From: Tolypeutes matacus
Lineage: Eukaryota > Chordata > Mammalia > Cingulata > Chlamyphoridae
Reading direction: 5' to 3'
Length of the DNA stretch: 64,000 bases
NCBI GenBank assembly: GCA_026826555.1
Contig: JAKSZT010053764.1
Location: 31,226,413 to 31,290,412 of the forward strand
The first letter of the stretch is position 1, and each line of letters begins with the position of its first letter. The notes beneath the pieces are model-generated. The model had not been told where the DNA came from. It did not search any database and saw only the letters and a program-made list of their open reading frames with translations. Shown one piece after another: positions 60,235 to 64,000 of the stretch. A program made the position numbers and the translations under genes.

Positions 60235-60400
60235 TTCATTCATTCAAACATTTGTTGAATACCTACCAGATGATTAGGTCCTGATGTTATTAAGATAAAA
60301 TGAAACTCTCTGCTCTTCAGGGAGTTCACAGCCTTTTGTGGAGACAGATATGTTCATACATAATTTTGTAAAAAAACAAAACTGTGCCTGGTAATTGTAT
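60235..60400 (-). mobile_element. L2-type LINE fragment
   Basis: 'cattcattcaaacatttgttgaatacctaccag' and 'gggagttcacagccttttgtgg' are antisense L2 3' sequence; it may run on to about 60680. Confidence 0.6.
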
Positions 60401-60696
60401 GTTCAAGAGGTCATGTGGACACTGTAGAGGAAGCAGGGAATGGTCTTTGGATTCATGGCAAGGGCAGGAGACTAGAGGAACATAGAATAGGCTTAAAGAA
60501 GAATTTGAAGTACAGAAAGGAGTTACTAGAGTATCTAGACACTGGGGATGTGGGGAAAGCTCAGGAGTATAGAGTGGGCATAGCATGTTTAGGATGTCCA
60601 GTGTGCCTGGGAGGGCATGGAGAGACAGAGGCTGGAGGGCTGAGGAGCTTAGATTGACTCCTGAGGACATAAGGTGGCATCAAATAATACTAGTGG

Positions 60697-60805
60697 TGTG
60701 TGGATATAGCTCAAGTGGTTGAGTGCCTGCTTCCCACATACAAAGTCTTGGGATCAATCCCCAGTACCTCCTAAACACACAAAACAAACAAACAAACAAA
60801 CGAAA
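60697..60805 (+). mobile_element. Older tRNA-derived SINE with (AAAC)n tail
   Basis: 'tggatatagctcaagtggttgagtgcctgcttcccacata..gggatcaatccccagtacctcc' followed by (AAAC) repeats. The head differs from the young subtypes. Confidence 0.8.
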
Positions 60806-60815
60806 AAACCAACTT

Positions 60816-60899
60816 GGGGGAGCTGGTGTAGCTCAGTGGTTGGGCACCGGCTTCCCACATACGAGGTTCTGGGTTCAATCCCTGGCCCCAGTACCTCAA

Positions 60900-60939
<40 letters not shown>

Positions 60940-60945
60940 GAAGGA
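60816..60945 (+). mobile_element. Older tRNA-derived SINE with (TAA)n tail
   Basis: 'gggagctggtgtagctcagtggttgggcacc..gggttcaatccctgg' followed by a (TAA) microsatellite at about 60901-60938. It sits head-to-tail with the previous SINE. Confidence 0.82.
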
Positions 60946-61239
60946 GAGTGCCTTGACTGGAGAACTCTAGATAGTATCTTCAATGGAAATAAACTGGTGA
61001 GAGATGATCAAGGTCTGATCCAATTAAATGGCAATGTCTACCATGTTGGCTGAAGAATCCACCCTCATGGTTTCAGTTAACATACATTCCTTTGGAAAGA
61101 GCTTATAGGAGATTGGAGTATTCACACATCTAAAAATATAACTAATTTATAAGATTGAAAGTGGCAAATGTTTAAGAAAGCCATAGTTAACTTTAGCTAC
61201 AGGGGTTCCAAAAGTATAAAGACATACTACTAATTGGAG

Positions 61240-61600
61240 AGGTCATAAAAGGTTTCAAAGAGAAGCCTTTGAAACAAATATAAAAGAGCACAAGATGAAT
61301 GGTGAGAAGGGGAAGGCATTGAAGACTAAAGAGAAGAGTTAGCAAGGATCTTGAATAAGACTGTAAAGAGAAAAGAATGAAAAGTATTGAGGTTTGGTCC
61401 TGGTGAGTGATTAGATGGGAAAGAAACACTGGCTCCAATTCATGGAAAACATTGCATGCAATGGAATTTGGGCTGAATTTTATAAGCAATGAGGAGCCAT
61501 TGAGAGTGTTTGAGCAGGAAGGTGATATGATCAGAGCAATGCTTGAAGGCTGGTCTTGCGATAAATTAACACAAATTGGAGGAACTGATGAGCAGTAGGT
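61240..61600 (-). mobile_element. L2-type LINE fragment
   Basis: 'gaatttgggctgaattttataagcaatgaggagccattgagagtgtttgagcagg..gatatgatcagagc' is antisense L2. Confidence 0.6.
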
Positions 61601-63054
61601 ACTCTAACCATCTGAGCCACTCTCTGGAGGGGGTGGGAAGGAAAGAGGGCAGGCTGGGAGGGTAGAAGAGCCTTGAGAATGCAGGGGGAAGAGAGGGTGT
61701 ACACATTAGAAGGAAACCAAGCCGGTGGACTCAACATGACCCATTAAAGACTAGATGAAGGTGGCAAGGGAGGGGAGGCTGCTAACCCTAAGGAAACTTG
61801 GGAGACTGTCAAACAGAAACATGGCATCATTATGAGAAGTTGGAAATTTTAAAGGAAGAATAGTCTTAGTAGGGGCAGTAGGGGGTTCCATTTGCTATAT
61901 ATTATGTGTCAAGTGTCAGGGATGTATTTTCAGGGAGATGTTCAGAAGGGAAGATGAAAATATAGGAGAAAAGTTAGGGCTTGGCCTGAAGCCTGGTCAA
62001 TCATTCACTAAAGCAGTTCATTACAGTCACGAGGTAGGATGAATTACACACACAGGCTGGGCACAGCACCACACCAGGTGTTTAAGGACGTGTATGGGTA
62101 GTAAAAGAGGTCTCTGCCCTCAAGTGTAATGGGAGGAGAAAGTACATACCCATAAAATTATTATGAGCAACTTTAAACAAATATACAAAAGGCAAAGTAA
62201 TGTGCCAACTGCATCAGTAAATAAGATGTCATCTATTCGAGCTGTTTGGAGTCTGTCTCCCCATGTGCTCAACACATTAATAAAATTAATACCACTGGCT
62301 GAAGCTCCAAGAATGAGATTTGTCTTCTTCCGGGATGTGAAAAGTGCTGCATTTGTCAGTTTGTCCAAGTGAACCCCAAATTACTAACAGATAAAACACC
62401 CCGACAAATCTGTGCTCTAGGATTTCCACACAAAAAAGTGTCATAACTTGGAAAATGGTTAATAACTTATCATCACTTTTCAGTTCAAGATGTTTTAAAA
62501 TGTCATCACAGGAAAGTACGTTAACAATCTGGTGCCATACAACTCCTTATTTGCAACTTCAACTCACATTTTTATTAACTAAAAGCAGAACCATGATATC
62601 ATCAGTTTCTCAAAGCCATTCTTGTTCATGGAATCTTCCATGGAATGGCCTCAATAAAAGTGAGGGAGGACAGTGGGAAATACACATGTATCCTGAGCCT
62701 TCATCTTCTAACCAGAAAGTTCCACTTTGTGCAGCACACTCCCTTCCTGTCTTGTTTCCTGTCCCTGGTCTAGCAATTACAGGGTATAACTTTTTAAAGA
62801 TACCAACAAGATATTAAACATCTGTGGAGATGTCTCCTTGTGAAGCAACCAATCCAGTATTTTTTTAATTTCTTTTTCTTTTTGGCATATTTAAAATATT
62901 GAAGAACATGATAGTTCTTTAAACATCCAAAAGGAGGGCTATTTCACCTCAATGAAGGGGCCCTGAGTGACTAAGGGGGAAACTCCCTTTAAAAGGTAAT
63001 TTAGCCCAAAACAAGAGATCACATTAGCAATTTTAAAACTTTCCACAAAGTAAA
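61601..63054. other. Intron 2, unassigned sequence
   Basis: Short open frames only (up to 120 codons at 62455). No recognised feature. Confidence 0.4.
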
Positions 63055-63558
63055 GTGTAGGCCCAGATGGCTTCACTGGGGAATTCTACCACTCAAGAAA
63101 AAATTAGGGAAGCGGCTGTGGCTCAATCAGTGGGGCTCCCGTTTACCATATGGGAGGCCCCGAGTTCGGTTCCCGGGGCCTCCTGGTGAAGGCAAGCCTG
63201 CCCGCACGGCGTGGTTAGCTGACCCAGCGAGCACAAGCAGCAAGGGGGGGATAAATGAATAAATAAATAAAATCTCAAAAAAAAAAATAAAGAAAGAAAA
63301 GAAAAAATTAATAATCGGTCCTTCACAAACTCTTCCAAAAATAAAAGAGAAGGGAATGCTTTTCAACTCATTCTATGAGGCCAGTTTACCCGGATACCAA
63401 AATCAGACAAAGACATGACAGGAAATGAAAATACAGACCAATATCCGTTATGATAATAGACACAAAAGTCTTCAAGAAAAACTAGCAAACTGAAACCAGC
63501 AACATATAAAAAGGATTATACACCACAACTAAGTGGGATTTAATCCCAGGAATTCAAG
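63055..63558 (+). mobile_element. L1 ORF2 RT-region fragment
   Basis: 'cccagatggcttcactggggaattctacc' (the GPDGF region) continues after the SINE into 'cattctatgaggccag' and 'aactaagtgggatttaatcccagg'. It is cut off by the LTR on its right. Confidence 0.8.
63107..63298 (+). mobile_element. Medium-subtype tRNA-derived SINE
   Basis: Near-identical to the 4508 and 54443 copies. Perfect 12-bp duplication 'aagaaaaaatta' (63095-63106 and 63299-63310). Confidence 0.93.
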
Positions 63559-63559
63559 A

Positions 63560-64000
63560 ATAGTAGGCAGAGTAACAGAACAATATCCATAGCCTAATCC
63601 CTAGTACATGTGAATATATTACCTTATATAGCAAAAGGTACTTTGCAGATGTAATTAAGGGATGGGGTGATTATCCTGGATTATTTCAGGGAGCCCAGTC
63701 CAATCACATGAGTCCTTTAAATCAGAGAACTTTGCCACTGGATTAGAAAGATGAGATGAAAGGAGGAGAAGAGAATGAAGCCTTCTGTTCTTAGCTTTGA
63801 AGATGGAGGAAGGGTGTCACAAACTAAGGAATGTGGATGGCTTCTAGAAGCTGGGAATGGGTGCCAGCTGGCAGCCAACAGGACATGGAGCTCTCAGTCC
63901 TACAACTGCAAGGAACCGAGTTCTGCCAACATCCTGAATGAGCAGGAAACATTCTCTCCTAGAGCTTCCCTGGAGGGACATGGCCCCTCCGGCACTTTGA
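63560..64000 (-). repeat. MLT1-type LTR, cut by the window edge
   Basis: 'ctttgcagatgtaattaagg', 'attatcctggattatttcaggg', 'caatcacatgagtcc', 'gctttgaagatggaggaagggtg' and 'ctctcctagagcttccctgg' follow the reverse complement of MLT1 LTRs. Confidence 0.75.

Noticed and set aside
21871..64000. GNA14 exon 2 in the right part of the window
   Set aside because: Read the minus strand for the GESGKST and MRIIHGSGY regions and found none; it should lie beyond 64000.

Overview
This window is mammalian nuclear DNA that is mostly intron and interspersed repeats. The tRNA-derived SINEs are of the kind known from Xenarthra (DAS-like: heads reading 'gtggctcaa..gttgggc', boxes ending 'ggttcggttcccggggcctcc'), so I infer an armadillo or sloth relative; I cannot fix the genus.

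The one host gene I recognise lies on the minus strand. Two intact coding exons, 21716-21870 (155 nt) and 13360-13488 (129 nt), encode consecutive segments of a Gq-class G-protein alpha subunit and match GNA14 better than GNAQ or GNA11. Both have consensus splice sites and compatible phases. The window therefore holds part of intron 2 (right of 21870), exon 3, intron 3, exon 4 and part of intron 4 (left of 13360). Exons 1-2 and 5-7 were not found and should lie outside.

Layout. 1-3966: 5'-complete but decayed L1 (minus) running off the left edge. 3967-8400: AT-rich sequence with a diverged tandem repeat, a young SINE, an L1 3' end, an unclassified repeat and an LTR-like segment. 8440-13290: plus-strand L1 carrying a second L1, a dimeric SINE and a short mRNA 3'-end retrocopy. 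13360-21870: GNA14 exons 4 and 3 with intron 3 between them; intron 3 holds old MIR/L2/hAT copies, an L1 with two SINEs inserted at one site, and a truncated U2 snRNA copy. 21871-45440: intron 2 with MIR/L2/L1/LTR remnants, a nested stack of insertions at 31.85-33.0 kb, paired hAT elements and two perfect hairpins. 45444-52220: a two-LTR ERV-L-class provirus with gag, protease, RT, RNase H, integrase and dUTPase remnants, no env seen, many frame breaks. 52.3-64 kb: more L1-related, LTR, hAT, L2 and SINE copies, ending in an MLT1-type LTR.

I found no bacterial-type system, CRISPR array or active novel element. The best new-looking signals are the SINE target-site events, the nested stack, the inverted hAT pair, the U2 copy beside exon 3, the short mRNA retrocopy and an unclassified repeat family with L1-like ends at 52-55 kb. 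Family names for old repeats come from remembered consensus sequences, not a database search.
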